Source: Clostridiales bacterium
Lineage (GTDB): Bacteria > Bacillota > Clostridia > Tissierellales > GPF-1
Length of the DNA stretch: 45,857 bases
Direction: 5' to 3'
Assembly (NCBI GenBank): GCA_013619125.1
Contig: JABXKS010000069.1
Coordinates: 1-45,857 of the forward strand
The position numbers and the translations under genes were made by a program. The notes below the pieces were generated by a model. It was not told where the DNA came from. It was given only the letters and a program-made list of their open reading frames with translations, and did no database searches. How positions within the stretch are numbered: the first letter of the stretch is position 1; each line of letters begins with the position of its first letter. Below are positions 36,700 through 45,827 of this stretch, piece after piece.

Positions 36700-37989
36700 T
36701 TAGGCAAAATGTACCTTGGCATTCCCGGTACCCCGTTTTAGAATGCCCTCCACAGAATCTTTTACACTTTTGCTTAGATCCTTTGGAATTGTGAGAAGAA
36801 CACCATCTTCTTTGACGAATTCCCCCTGAATCAACACGTGCCGAATGTTTCTTGCGTCTGACGAATATAAAATTGCAGCCAAAGGATTGTAGACCGGCAG
36901 GGTATTGGAAAGATCCAAGTTCCAAACAATCAAGTCTGCTTCATATCCATCGACCAATCTCCCTGTTGGAAATCCAAAGTATTCATGCCCCTTCATCAAT
37001 CGTTCCCAAAGCCACGGCAAGGAAAATTGTTCTGCATCACTTGCTCCCTGCTTTCCAAACAAAGCAAAAATACGCGCCTGCTCCACAACGTCAAGAGTTG
37101 CCGAGCTGGCCGCGCCATCGGTCCCAAAAGACAGATTCAGCCGATTGGACAACGCCCATAGCGCGCCCGTTCCCATGGCCAATTTCCCATAGGTCTTCGG
37201 ACATGCGGCAAAGTAAGTTTGCTCGCCAACCAAATCCACATCTTCTTCTTCCACCCATAGGCCATGCCCCACCAACACACGCTGCGAAAAGAAGCCGAGA
37301 TCCGCCAAATAAGCAAAAGGGGTGCACCCATGTGCAAGCTGCGACTGTTCCACCTGTTCTTTCGTCTCTGAAACATGCAGATGGATCGACAGGCCGCTTT
37401 CTTTGGCTTCTTCCACCACTGACTCCAGTTGCGGCTTGGAGACGGTATAAGGCGAATGAGGGCCATAGGCGAATCGAATACGATCAGTTGCGTGCGTCTC
37501 AGCTAGCCGAGTTGTCGCTTTCAACCTTGAATCGAAATTCGGATCCGACCCAAAGAGTGTCGGAGCCATTTCCATTCGAATCCCAGTTTCCTTTGCCGCT
37601 TCAACGATCTCTTCTTCAAAGAAGTAGTGTTCAGCGTAACAGGTGATTCCATGATCCAGCATTTCAGCCATCGCCAACAATGATCCCGTTTTCGCGTCTG
37701 ATGCTTCCATCTTGCTTTCATAAGGCCAAAGAATCTCATCAAACCACCGATGAATGGAAACATCCTCTGCAATTCCTTTAAAGATATTCATGGCACCATG
37801 CGCGTGAAGATTGACAAAGCTAGGCGAAACATACGCGCCTTGAAGATCCAACTCTTCCACAGCATCCACGCCTTCTGTTTGTAAGAGTCGAACGATCTTT
37901 CCATCCTTGATTCCCAAAGATTGGTCATAGCTGACGACACCCTTTTCATCGATTAAATGACAATGGGTCAAGAGCCGATCAAGCTTCAT
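36700..37989 (-). CDS. amidohydrolase / deaminase of the SsnA-ATZ/TRZ-MTA/SAH deaminase group
   Basis: The 429-residue metal-dependent hydrolase has the first metal motif VNLHAHGAMN near residue 60. It also has GITCYAEHYF, metal His in LHVSETKEQVEQS, VGHGLWVEEEDVDL, the metal Asp in SFGTDGAASS, and the end domain DLIVWNLDLSNTLPVYNPLA. Relatives deaminate adenosine, methylthioadenosine, S-adenosylhomocysteine or guanine, or act on aminohydrolase substrates. It overlaps the end of a nucleoside hydrolase gene by eleven bases, so it likely deaminates a purine base or nucleoside in salvage (inference). SsnA-like proteins linked to selenium metabolism are an alternative. The ATG at 37989 has GGAG ten bases upstream. 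Confidence 0.82.
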   Translation of the reverse strand: MKLDRLLTHCHLIDEKGVVSYDQSLGIKDGKIVRLLQTEGVDAVEELDLQGAYVSPSFVNLHAHGAMNIFKGIAEDVSIHRWFDEILWPYESKMEASDAKTGSLLAMAEMLDHGITCYAEHYFFEEEIVEAAKETGIRMEMAPTLFGSDPNFDSRLKATTRLAETHATDRIRFAYGPHSPYTVSKPQLESVVEEAKESGLSIHLHVSETKEQVEQSQLAHGCTPFAYLADLGFFSQRVLVGHGLWVEEEDVDLVGEQTYFAACPKTYGKLAMGTGALWALSNRLNLSFGTDGAASSATLDVVEQARIFALFGKQGASDAEQFSLPWLWERLMKGHEYFGFPTGRLVDGYEADLIVWNLDLSNTLPVYNPLAAILYSSDARNIRHVLIQGEFVKEDGVLLTIPKDLSKSVKDSVEGILKRGTGNAKVHFA

Positions 37990-38905
37990 TGACAATCATC
38001 TCCTTCATCCATGCTCTGAATTTTTCCACATCCATTCCTGTCGTCACAAAAGCATTGTTGGGTTTTCCTGTCACTCGGGCAACATCTACCACCGTTTTTC
38101 CCGAAGTGAACTCCCCTTTTGTTTCCACAGTCAAATAGAAATCATCACCCTTCAATAGGCTTGGCACTGCGACGGAAGCCAAGGCCAGTCCATCATGCAT
38201 CACGGCACCTTCAATGCCGAATCGGCGATTTCGGGTGACCATATAGTCAAGAATTTCCACAGCCAATTTTGCCTTTTTCGTGTCGATCGTGCGCAACTCA
38301 TCAATCATGGTATCTTCAATAGTCGCGGACAACGTCGCATCCAGGGTCACCCAAGTCTGAGGAACACCGGATTCCGACACAAGCTTGGCCGCTTCCGGAT
38401 CCACATGGATATTAAATTCCGTTGAAGGCGTCATATTTCCGCCATCAATAGCGCCGCCCATAATCGTCAAATGCTTGATCAACGGTTTAACATCAGGATA
38501 GGTCATGAAAAGGTGCGCAATATTCGTCAAAGGACCCACCGCAACCAAATGCAGGTCTCCTTCCGCTTTTTTCGCTTCTCGATAAATCACATCAATGGCA
38601 GATTCTGAATCGAATGCGCGGTTGCTTATCGGCAATACCACGTCTCCCATGCCATTTTCTCCATGAACTTCCTTCGCCGTATGCAAGGGACGAATCAAGG
38701 GTTCTGACTTCCCCACAGCCACCGGAACATCGTATCCCAGATGATCCACTAGATTCAGGGTGTTCACAGAGGTGTATTTCAATTCAACATTACCAGCGAC
38801 CGTTGTAATGGCGCGGATTTCCATATCAGAACAGGCAAGACCAGTCAGGATCGCCAGCGCGTCATCCGTTCCGGTATCACAATCTAAAACTACAGGTATT
38901 CTCAT
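37979..38905 (-). CDS. nucleoside hydrolase (IUNH family), second copy
   Basis: The 308-residue enzyme has the N-terminal calcium-binding motif VVLDCDTGTDDALAI, the VAVGPLTNIAHLF and TIMGGAIDGGNMTPSTEFNI blocks, and the His motif GAVMHDGLALASVAVP. It cuts nucleosides to base and ribose. The DTGTDD form differs from the DPGHDD of the first copy, so the two probably prefer different nucleosides. The ATG at 38905 (or 38908) follows GAGGAGG. It heads a unit with the amidohydrolase and has a ~220-base structured leader. Confidence 0.88.
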   Translation of the reverse strand: MRIPVVLDCDTGTDDALAILTGLACSDMEIRAITTVAGNVELKYTSVNTLNLVDHLGYDVPVAVGKSEPLIRPLHTAKEVHGENGMGDVVLPISNRAFDSESAIDVIYREAKKAEGDLHLVAVGPLTNIAHLFMTYPDVKPLIKHLTIMGGAIDGGNMTPSTEFNIHVDPEAAKLVSESGVPQTWVTLDATLSATIEDTMIDELRTIDTKKAKLAVEILDYMVTRNRRFGIEGAVMHDGLALASVAVPSLLKGDDFYLTVETKGEFTSGKTVVDVARVTGKPNNAFVTTGMDVEKFRAWMKEMIVNEA

Positions 38906-39134
38906 CATTATTCCTCCTCATATATATCTAATGAATTCAGCCTTGAACCTCATTCAAGCCTGACCATCTTCATAAAATGAATTCTTCCATGCTTCGCATG
39001 TCAGACCATCTTCGCCTTAACCGGATCTTAGCGGATTGGATCTTTCCGCTAATTCCTGGACGAAGATATATTCATCCTCGCCTAACTTATATTTGCAGAT
39101 TGTACCCTCTGCAAATGATTGCGAAGATCTATTC
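38906..39134 (-). promoter_or_regulatory. structured leader of the second nucleoside hydrolase unit, with palindromic promoter
   Basis: At the far end TTTGCAGA (39115-39108) and TCTGCAAA (39099-39092) form an eight-bp palindrome. It overlaps a candidate promoter TTGCAG (39114-39109), 17 bases, TATAAG (39091-39086). Downstream on the minus strand follow the stem TAGCGGA/TCCGCTA (39053-39031), CATGC/GCATG near 38991-39002, TTCAT/ATGAA near 38973-38985, and CTTGAA/TTCAAG near 38942-38958. GAAGATGGTC occurs twice (near 38964-38973 and 39003-39014). It matches no riboswitch class I can recognise. Confidence 0.5.
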
Positions 39135-39173
39135 ATTAAAAAAGAAAGGAAAAAGGGAAGCCCTTTTTCCTTT
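39135..39173 (-). terminator. deoD terminator
   Basis: AAAGGAAAAAGGG, loop CTT, CCCTTTTTCCTTT on the minus strand is a 13-bp perfect stem followed by CTTTTTTTAAT. It ends the nucleoside transporter operon five bases after the deoD stop. Confidence 0.93.
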
Positions 39174-39178
39174 TGTTG

Positions 39179-39886
39179 CTATGCCAATTCCAACGCGATT
39201 TTCATCATCTCGTTGAACGTTTTTTGCCGTTCTTCCGGCGTTGTCTGCTCATGTGTGACAATATGATCAGAAACCGTCAACAGCGTCAAAGCATTTACAC
39301 CGTATTTTGCAGCAATCGTGTAAAGGGCCGCCGTTTCCATTTCTGCGCAAATCACACCATATTTTGCCCATTTTTCCCAAGTAATCAACGCATCTTCATC
39401 TCCGTAAAATACGTCACTCGTCAAAATGTTTCCAACAACCGGTTTGATTCCTTGTTCAACAGCAACATTGTACGCTTTGTTCAAAAGCGCAAAGCTGGCA
39501 GTTGGCGCAAAGGACTGGCCATTGAATCGATTTAAGTTAACTGCAGAATCCGTTGACGCACTCATGGCGATGACGACGTCACGTAGAACCACGTCTTTTT
39601 GCATAGAACCGCAGGTTCCCACACGAATCATATTTTTCACGCCATAGAATTTGCAAAGTTCTTCTGTATAAATGGAAATCGAAGGAACACCCATTCCCGT
39701 TCCCATCACAGAAACACGTTTGCCCTTATAGGTTCCCGTGAATCCTAGCATGTTTCGCACTGAATTGAATTGCACGACGTCTTCTAGAAAGGTGTCGGCA
39801 ATATATTTCGCACGCAGGGGATCACCGGGAAGCAATACTGTTTCCGCGATATCACCCATTTTTGCTTGATTGTGAGCTGTTGTCAT
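39179..39886 (-). CDS. deoD: purine nucleoside phosphorylase, DeoD type
   Basis: The 235-residue enzyme splits purine nucleosides with phosphate to base and ribose-1-phosphate. It shows [20 protein letters not shown], the [17 protein letters not shown] phosphate-site region, [12 protein letters not shown], the substrate-site [13 protein letters not shown], and [16 protein letters not shown] with the catalytic Asp. The length fits the hexameric DeoD group. It is the last gene of the nucleoside import operon, 12 bases after a nucleoside hydrolase, with GAGGAG seven bases before the ATG. Confidence 0.95.
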   Translation of the reverse strand: MTTAHNQAKMGDIAETVLLPGDPLRAKYIADTFLEDVVQFNSVRNMLGFTGTYKGKRVSVMGTGMGVPSISIYTEELCKFYGVKNMIRVGTCGSMQKDVVLRDVVIAMSASTDSAVNLNRFNGQSFAPTASFALLNKAYNVAVEQGIKPVVGNILTSDVFYGDEDALITWEKWAKYGVICAEMETAALYTIAAKYGVNALTLLTVSDHIVTHEQTTPEERQKTFNEMMKIALELA

Positions 39887-39898
39887 TTTGATACTCCT

Positions 39899-40831
39899 CT
39901 ACTTATATTTTGAAACCAAATTCACGATTAAATCCACGAATTTTTGTCGGTCCACGCCAAGAAGTACTTTTACATTTTCTTCTTTTCCTGTCTGATGATT
40001 GAAGTCAACAACAGTCATTCCTGTTGTAAACTCCCCTTTTGTTTCGATATCGACCGCATATTGCTTCGACTCGAAAATCTCAGGAGCAATCAAATAAGCA
40101 ACTGCACAAGGGTCATGCAGTGGACATCCTGGGAGTTTCCACACTTCATCATGGAATTTCACAAAGAAATCCAAGAGCTCAGCAACAAAAATACCCACTT
40201 TTGAATCCAAGTCGCGAATGATTTCCACTTCTTCTTTCATAATCATCGCTTTGTGTGTTACATCCAAACCAGCCATGATAATTGGCAAGCCAGAGTCATA
40301 CACGATCTTTGCCGCTTCTGGATCCACAAGAATGTTAAATTCTGCTGCAGGGGTCCAGTTTCCACCGTAGGCCGCTCCACCCATCAAAGAGATCTGTTCG
40401 ATATTCACTTTGACTTCTGGATACGCGAGAAGAAGCATCGCAATATTTGTTAGAGGACCTGTTGGAACCAATGTGATTTTTTCCTCTGATTCCATGATTA
40501 CCTTGCGCATCAAATCAATGGCAGGCATTTCAAGTGGTTTCGAGGTTGCATCCGGTATTTCCGGACCTTCCAAACCGCTTTCACCATGTACCTCTGGTGC
40601 TACTTCTAATTCCCGAAGCAAAGGGTGCTTTGCACCCTGAGCCACTGGAACATCAACTCCAATATAATCAAGAATTTTCAATGCGTTATTCAATGTTTTT
40701 TCCGGTGTCTGATTTCCTGCTGATGTCGTTACCGCTCGCACATCCAATTTTTCGGAAGCAAAAGCCATAATCAACGCGATTGCATCATCATGTCCCGGGT
40801 CACAATCCATAATGACCGGAATTTTTCTCAT
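39899..40831 (-). CDS. nucleoside hydrolase (IUNH family), first copy
   Basis: The 310-residue enzyme has the complete IUNH motif VIMDCDPGHDDAIAL, LVPTGPLTNIAMLLL, LMGGAAYGGNWTPAAEFNIL and the active-site His in CPLHDPCAVAYLIAP. Family members release bases from inosine, uridine or other ribonucleosides. Its ATG shares one base with the permease stop (TAATG), so it is translationally coupled to the transporter that delivers nucleosides. It shares an operon with deoD, giving both hydrolytic and phosphorolytic cleavage. Confidence 0.92.
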   Translation of the reverse strand: MRKIPVIMDCDPGHDDAIALIMAFASEKLDVRAVTTSAGNQTPEKTLNNALKILDYIGVDVPVAQGAKHPLLRELEVAPEVHGESGLEGPEIPDATSKPLEMPAIDLMRKVIMESEEKITLVPTGPLTNIAMLLLAYPEVKVNIEQISLMGGAAYGGNWTPAAEFNILVDPEAAKIVYDSGLPIIMAGLDVTHKAMIMKEEVEIIRDLDSKVGIFVAELLDFFVKFHDEVWKLPGCPLHDPCAVAYLIAPEIFESKQYAVDIETKGEFTTGMTVVDFNHQTGKEENVKVLLGVDRQKFVDLIVNLVSKYK

Positions 40832-41793
40832 TATTTTTCTCCTTTAGAAGAAGTCGCCGCTTCCGCTTGTTTCTGGCGAATGCGTTTCACATCGGCTTGT
40901 TTCTTCGACGCGTAAACCACCAAACCAACAATGGTAAAGATATACGGAATCATCTTCACAAATTCTGCCGGTACGGATATCTCCGCCTCATAGTTCGCCA
41001 ATGCAGAAGCGAAACCAAAGAAGAGAGAAGCGATCATGGTTCCAATTGGAGATACACCACCCATGGCTTTCGCAGCCAAGGCGATAAAACCACGACCGGC
41101 TGTCATGTTTTGAGAGAACCAAGAAACGTAACCCATCGACATAAACGCACCACCCAAACCAGCCATAACCCCGGAAAGAACCAAAGCTTGGTATTGGATT
41201 TTCTTTACGCTGATTCCAACAGAATCAGCGGCGTGGAAGTTTTCACCTACCGCGCGCAAACGAAGTCCCATCGGTGTCTTGAACATAAAGAACCAAGTGG
41301 CAAATACAAGAACAAAAGCGACATAGGTCAACACATTATGCCCGAATATTACGGGTCCAATAATTGGGACATTATCCGCCAGTCCTGTGAATAATTTCGG
41401 CAATATGCGGCTATCAAGCGACGAGGAAATTCCACGATCGCCCGAAACAACAAACAAGAGGAAGACGGTCCCTCCCGCAGCCATCAGGTTTAAAGCAATC
41501 GCCGACAAGATAATGTCAGTTTTTAAGTTTAAGGCAAAGTAAGCCAACATCAAACCGACTAGCCCGCCAATGATAATGGCAGCCAAAAGGCCGATCCAAG
41601 CGTTGTCAAACCATGCGCTGAAAACAACACCCGCAAAAGCGGACCAAAGCATGGAGCCTTCCAACGCGATATTAATTACACCTGCACTATCAGAAATCAA
41701 AGCACCCAAGGCAGCAAAAAGGATTGGGGTTGTTACCCGAATCACAGAATACCAAAACTCGGAGGTCCCGATAATATCTAAAATACTACTCAT
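40831..41793 (-). CDS. nucleoside ABC transporter permease (NupQ / BmpG type)
   Basis: The 320-residue permease belongs to the branched-chain/BPD_transp_2 group. It shows TPILFAALGALISDSAGVIN and IALEGSMLWSAFAGV near the N-terminus, the TPMGLRLRAVGENFHAADSV coupling region, and MTAGRGFIALAAKAMGGVSP. Such permeases import purine nucleosides together with a BMP-family lipoprotein. The ATG at 41793 has GGAGG nine bases upstream and lies one base after the previous stop. Confidence 0.9.
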   Translation of the reverse strand: MSSILDIIGTSEFWYSVIRVTTPILFAALGALISDSAGVINIALEGSMLWSAFAGVVFSAWFDNAWIGLLAAIIIGGLVGLMLAYFALNLKTDIILSAIALNLMAAGGTVFLLFVVSGDRGISSSLDSRILPKLFTGLADNVPIIGPVIFGHNVLTYVAFVLVFATWFFMFKTPMGLRLRAVGENFHAADSVGISVKKIQYQALVLSGVMAGLGGAFMSMGYVSWFSQNMTAGRGFIALAAKAMGGVSPIGTMIASLFFGFASALANYEAEISVPAEFVKMIPYIFTIVGLVVYASKKQADVKRIRQKQAEAATSSKGEK

Positions 41794-41794
41794 C

Positions 41795-42877
41795 TTATTT
41801 AGCCTCCTTTGCCGCACTTAAATCCGCCATGGATTCTTCGTAAATAATACGGTTTTTCCGTTTAGACATAAAGTGCTCTGCTGCAACCAAGATAATAACA
41901 ACGCCCTGAATAATTCCGACCAATTGACTCGATACATCCGTTGAACGAGACATGATGTCCGCTCCGATTCTCAAATAAGCCAAGAAGAAAGCGCCAACAG
42001 GAACTAAGGCTGGATTATTTTTCGCCAGAATCGCAACAATTACGCCATCCCAACCAAAACCAGGTAATGTTTTATACTTGAATCGTGTGTACATACCCAG
42101 CATTTCAATACCGCCGCCCAAGCCAGCCAGAAAACCACCGACCATTTGCGAAACGACAATCACGCGAAATACATTCATTCCCGAATATCTTGCAAAACTT
42201 TCGTTCTTACCAACCATGCGGATTTCATATCCCCATCGGGTTTTGAACATAAGCAGATAAACCAAAATAACGGCTAAAATCGCCACAATCAAACCGATAT
42301 GAACACGGGTTCCCGGCAAGATTCTCAACAATTTCGCTGAAGCTGGAAATTTGAAAGAGGCCATATCGCCAGCGTTTGGATCACGCAAGTGATAGTTCAA
42401 GAAATAGAAACCAAGGAACATTAAAATATAGTTCAGCATCAAGGACGATACCAATACATCGGCATTCCACTTCAGTTTCAAAAGTGCTGGAATCACGGCA
42501 ACTACAGCGCCAATCATACCGGCAACTAAAATTCCTACAACAGGATGAATCCCTGCAGGCAAAAGAAAGTTCGTTGCAATCCAAGAAGAACCAAGGGCAC
42601 CAACAAAGAACGCACCTTCAGAGATCAGGTTGAACTGGTTTGCGCTGAACATAACACTAACTGCAAGACCGGTAAAGAGCAATGGAATCATCAATTCGAT
42701 GACATTACCAAAATATCGGAATTTTGATATAGGACCCAACGCGAAAGCGCGAATCGCTTGAATCGGCTGTTCACTGGTTAATAGAATCAGTATAAATGCA
42801 ATGGCTAGTGCCAATCCAACAGCAGCCAAAGTACGGAGCATTTCAAATTTACGAAGTCGATCGAGTTTTTTGATCAT
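41795..42877 (-). CDS. nucleoside ABC transporter permease (NupP / BmpF type)
   Basis: The 360-residue membrane protein has a long first helix (AAVGLALAIAFILILL), the PLLFTGLAVSVMFSANQFNL and ISEGAFFVGALG block, the coupling segment TRWGYEIRMVGKNESFARYS, and LPGFGWDGVIVAILAKNNP. It forms the pore with the following permease. It overlaps the ATPase stop as ATGA. Confidence 0.9.
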   Translation of the reverse strand: MIKKLDRLRKFEMLRTLAAVGLALAIAFILILLTSEQPIQAIRAFALGPISKFRYFGNVIELMIPLLFTGLAVSVMFSANQFNLISEGAFFVGALGSSWIATNFLLPAGIHPVVGILVAGMIGAVVAVIPALLKLKWNADVLVSSLMLNYILMFLGFYFLNYHLRDPNAGDMASFKFPASAKLLRILPGTRVHIGLIVAILAVILVYLLMFKTRWGYEIRMVGKNESFARYSGMNVFRVIVVSQMVGGFLAGLGGGIEMLGMYTRFKYKTLPGFGWDGVIVAILAKNNPALVPVGAFFLAYLRIGADIMSRSTDVSSQLVGIIQGVVIILVAAEHFMSKRKNRIIYEESMADLSAAKEAK

Positions 42878-44424
42878 TGAACGGCCCTCCCTATCTCCTC
42901 AGCTGATTGTTTTTTTAGTCCCAACATATACAAGCCAAGTTCCTCTTCTGTGATCTTTGACGCGTCTTCAAAGAACGCTGCAATTTCACCTTCATGCATC
43001 ACGATCAATCGATCACTCAATTCCAATACTTCGTTCAAATCGGCTGAGTTCAAAAGAACCGCAGTCCCTTTTTCTCGCAAAGCAACCAATTCTTTACGAA
43101 TAAATTCGATAGCGCCTACATCGATTCCACGGGTTGGCTGGTCACAGATAATAAAATCCGGTTCCACAAAGAATTCACGGGCAACGACTACCTTTTGAAT
43201 ATTACCACCCGACAACATTTTTACCGGTTGATCAGCGTTGTTGCATTTAATTAGATAATCAACCACCAAACGATCTGCCAAAGCATTAATTTCTTTTGAA
43301 TTTTGCATCACCTTATTGGTATATTTCGAATCACTATATTTATAAGACATCACATTGGCTTTCACACTTTCAGTCTCCGCAACCCCGTATACCATACGGT
43401 CTTCCGGAACGTGAGAGGTGCCCAGATCACGAATATCGCGAATGGATTTCCCTCTAATGGATTCACCCTTAATTTCCACATCTCCATGCTGAATCTTTTG
43501 AAGACCTGTGACTAAATCGACAATCTCTCGCTGTCCATTTCCTTCAACACCGGCAATTCCCAGTATTTCACCTTCGCGCAAGTTAAAGGATACATTTTTC
43601 AATGAATTCTTGCCAAACTCATTCACATAGGTGATACCCTTGACATTCAAGATGTTCTTCCCTGGAGCCACTGGTTTCTTATTCACCTTTAGAATTACAT
43701 CACGCCCAACCATCAATCGTGAAATATCCTCTTCAGACACTTCTGAAACTTGATACGTCCCAATGGTTGTACCACGGCGCATAACAGTCAAACGGTCACA
43801 CAACTCTTTTACCTCGTTCAACTTATGAGAGATAAAGATAATCGTATGTCCCTTTTCTTTCAAGAACTTCAATTGCTTAAAGAGCTCTTTGGTTTCTTGC
43901 GGCGTCAATACAGCCGTTGGTTCATCGAGGATTAGAATTTTTGCTCCCCGAAATAACGCTTTCAAGATCTCTACTTTTTGTTTCGTTCCGACACTAATAT
44001 CAGAAACCTTTGCAGCAGGATCAACTTCAAAGCTATATTGCTTCGAAAGATTTGCTGTTTGCTCTTCTGCCGTCTTCGTATCAAACCTCAGACCCTTTTT
44101 CGGCTCAACGCCAAGCACCATGTTTTCCGCAACAGTCAACGACGGAACCAACATAAAATGCTGATGCACCATCCCAACCCCATGCTCAATCGCATGCTGT
44201 GGGTTCGTAAAAATGACTTCCTGCTCTCGCAAGAACACCTTACCTTCCTGCGCTTTTTCCAAACCGAATAAAATTTTCATCAATGTAGACTTACCGGCAC
44301 CGTTTTCACCGACCAAAGCATGAATTTCTCCCTCATCAATGGAGAAACTAATATCCTTGTTCGCTACAATCCCGTTCGGGTAAACCTTCGTGATACCCTT
44401 CATGGCTAAAACTTCTTTGCCCAT
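42874..44424 (-). CDS. nucleoside ABC transporter ATPase, two ABC domains (NupO / BmpE type)
   Basis: The 516-residue ATPase has two fused ABC domains. Domain 1 has Walker A GENGAGKSTLMK near residue 40, signature ISVGTKQKVEILKAL and LILDEPTAVLTP. Domain 2 has a degenerate Walker A GVEGNGQREIVD, signature LSGGNIQKVVVARE and Walker B FIICDQPTRGIDV. This arrangement is standard for sugar and nucleoside importers, in which the second site is changed. It starts 194 bases after the binding-protein gene, behind an attenuator hairpin. Confidence 0.93.
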   Translation of the reverse strand: MGKEVLAMKGITKVYPNGIVANKDISFSIDEGEIHALVGENGAGKSTLMKILFGLEKAQEGKVFLREQEVIFTNPQHAIEHGVGMVHQHFMLVPSLTVAENMVLGVEPKKGLRFDTKTAEEQTANLSKQYSFEVDPAAKVSDISVGTKQKVEILKALFRGAKILILDEPTAVLTPQETKELFKQLKFLKEKGHTIIFISHKLNEVKELCDRLTVMRRGTTIGTYQVSEVSEEDISRLMVGRDVILKVNKKPVAPGKNILNVKGITYVNEFGKNSLKNVSFNLREGEILGIAGVEGNGQREIVDLVTGLQKIQHGDVEIKGESIRGKSIRDIRDLGTSHVPEDRMVYGVAETESVKANVMSYKYSDSKYTNKVMQNSKEINALADRLVVDYLIKCNNADQPVKMLSGGNIQKVVVAREFFVEPDFIICDQPTRGIDVGAIEFIRKELVALREKGTAVLLNSADLNEVLELSDRLIVMHEGEIAAFFEDASKITEEELGLYMLGLKKQSAEEIGRAVQ

Positions 44425-44555
44425 AACCTATCACTACCTCCACTTTCTTGATTTGCCAACCTAACTAATCCTCATTATACCGCTTTTTCTTTTCAACGAA
44501 AAGCGATTTCCCAACTCAATGTTTATTGTGGGACCACGGTCCCTTCCCTTTGCGT

Positions 44556-44600
44556 ATAAAAAGAGGCACATCTATTGGTTACCCAAATAGATGTACCCCC
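44556..44600 (-). terminator. intra-operon attenuator after the BMP lipoprotein gene
   Basis: ACATCTATT and AATAGATGT form a nine-bp stem with a nine-base loop, extended by GGGGGT/GCCTC pairing with mismatches. TTTTTATA follows on the minus strand. A second palindrome, GGGACC-AC-GGTCCC, lies at 44530-44543. The arrangement would give more binding protein than permease. Confidence 0.75.
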
Positions 44601-44618
44601 TGCTAAGTCTTTTTTTGA

Positions 44619-45695
44619 CTATTTAACTGCGTCTCGCAAAGTTGTCAACTCTTCAGTTGTCAAACCATTTGCAGAAGAAACAGTGATGTCGCCTGCTGCA
44701 ATTTTTGCAACTAATTCATCAACCATGTCGCCATAGCCATTGTCAATAATCCATTGGCTCTTCACGTAACCAACAGCGCCTTCAGCTAATCCCAATGCTT
44801 CAGACTCGCCATAAACAAGAGTGCCGTCCATGTGTTTTTCGATCGCACGATACAATGAGTTTCCAACTTCTTTCAATGCTGAAGTTGCAATCAAATCTGC
44901 TTTCGCGTCTTCACCCATGTCGCGGAACAATGCTTCTTGATCAGAGTCTACGCCGATTGCAAGCTTGTTAACTTCCGCTGCTGCATCGATTTGTCCCAAA
45001 CCAGCTTGGCCTGCAACATTAAATCCGATTGCAACGCCTGATTGGTATTGTGCCAATGCCATCTCTTTACCTTTTGCAGAGTCATTGAAATCGCCAATGT
45101 AAGAAATCTTAACTTGAACGTCAGATTTAACTGATTGTGCGCCTTCAATGTATCCTACCAAAAAGTCGTTGATAACAAGAATGTCCATGCCGCCCAAGAA
45201 TCCAATTGGCTCGTCGCCAGCTTCTGATGCCGCAACTGCGCCTACAAGGTATGCACATTCGTTTTGCTTGTAAACCATTGAGTATACATTTGTAATCTCA
45301 GGGTTTGCTACAGTATCAAAGATAATGTAGTTATTGTCTGGATATTGAGGTGCAATATCTTCCAACAACTCTTGCATTTGCCATGTTCCCACGACAATTA
45401 CATCATAACCAGCTTCTGAAGCATCGATCAAGCCTGGTTCCCATTTTGAGTTGTCAAATCCCATCTCAATGATCTTGACTTCAACTTTGCCTGCGTAATC
45501 TTCAACCAATTGATTGAATCCAACCTCAGCTGAATCAAAGAATGAACGGTCACCCAAGTTACCGTTAATCAATAAAACAACCTTCGTTACATCATCTCCA
45601 GTTGTCGCTGCCGGTTCATCAGAACCTGCACATCCTGTCAGCCCAAAGGAAAGCGCTAACATCAATACTAGCAATAAACTTACATACTTTTTCAC
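44619..45695 (-). CDS. BMP family nucleoside-binding lipoprotein
   Basis: The 358-residue protein has a lipoprotein signal (MKKYVSLLLVLMLALSFGLT, then GCAGS, with lipidation Cys at residue 22). A BMP/PnrA-like periplasmic-binding fold follows. Family features are NGNLGDRSFFDSAEVGFNQL, VVGTWQMQELLEDIAPQYPD, GFLGGMDILVINDFLVGYIE, and GVDSDQEALFRD. Relatives such as PnrA/TmpC and NupN bind purine nucleosides. The start is a GTG with AGGAGG seven bases upstream. It is the first gene of the nucleoside operon. Confidence 0.93.
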   Translation of the reverse strand: MKKYVSLLLVLMLALSFGLTGCAGSDEPAATTGDDVTKVVLLINGNLGDRSFFDSAEVGFNQLVEDYAGKVEVKIIEMGFDNSKWEPGLIDASEAGYDVIVVGTWQMQELLEDIAPQYPDNNYIIFDTVANPEITNVYSMVYKQNECAYLVGAVAASEAGDEPIGFLGGMDILVINDFLVGYIEGAQSVKSDVQVKISYIGDFNDSAKGKEMALAQYQSGVAIGFNVAGQAGLGQIDAAAEVNKLAIGVDSDQEALFRDMGEDAKADLIATSALKEVGNSLYRAIEKHMDGTLVYGESEALGLAEGAVGYVKSQWIIDNGYGDMVDELVAKIAAGDITVSSANGLTTEELTTLRDAVK

Positions 45696-45737
45696 AAGAC
45701 TACCTCCTCTTATTCAATACGAAATACGAACAGTTAA

Positions 45738-45766
45738 ATTATACAACAGGTTGGTAGTATTTGCAA
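45738..45766 (-). promoter_or_regulatory. promoter of the nucleoside transporter operon
   Basis: TTGCAA (45766-45761), 17 bases, TATAAT (45743-45738) on the minus strand, with AGAGGAGG and the GTG start about 45 bases downstream. The -35 region reads TTTGCA, as at the second nucleoside unit. Confidence 0.75.
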
Positions 45767-45827
45767 AACCAAATTGCTTTAAAAAAGCAGTGGAAAATTT
45801 CAGAAAATTAAGCGTTTTCATCATTCC

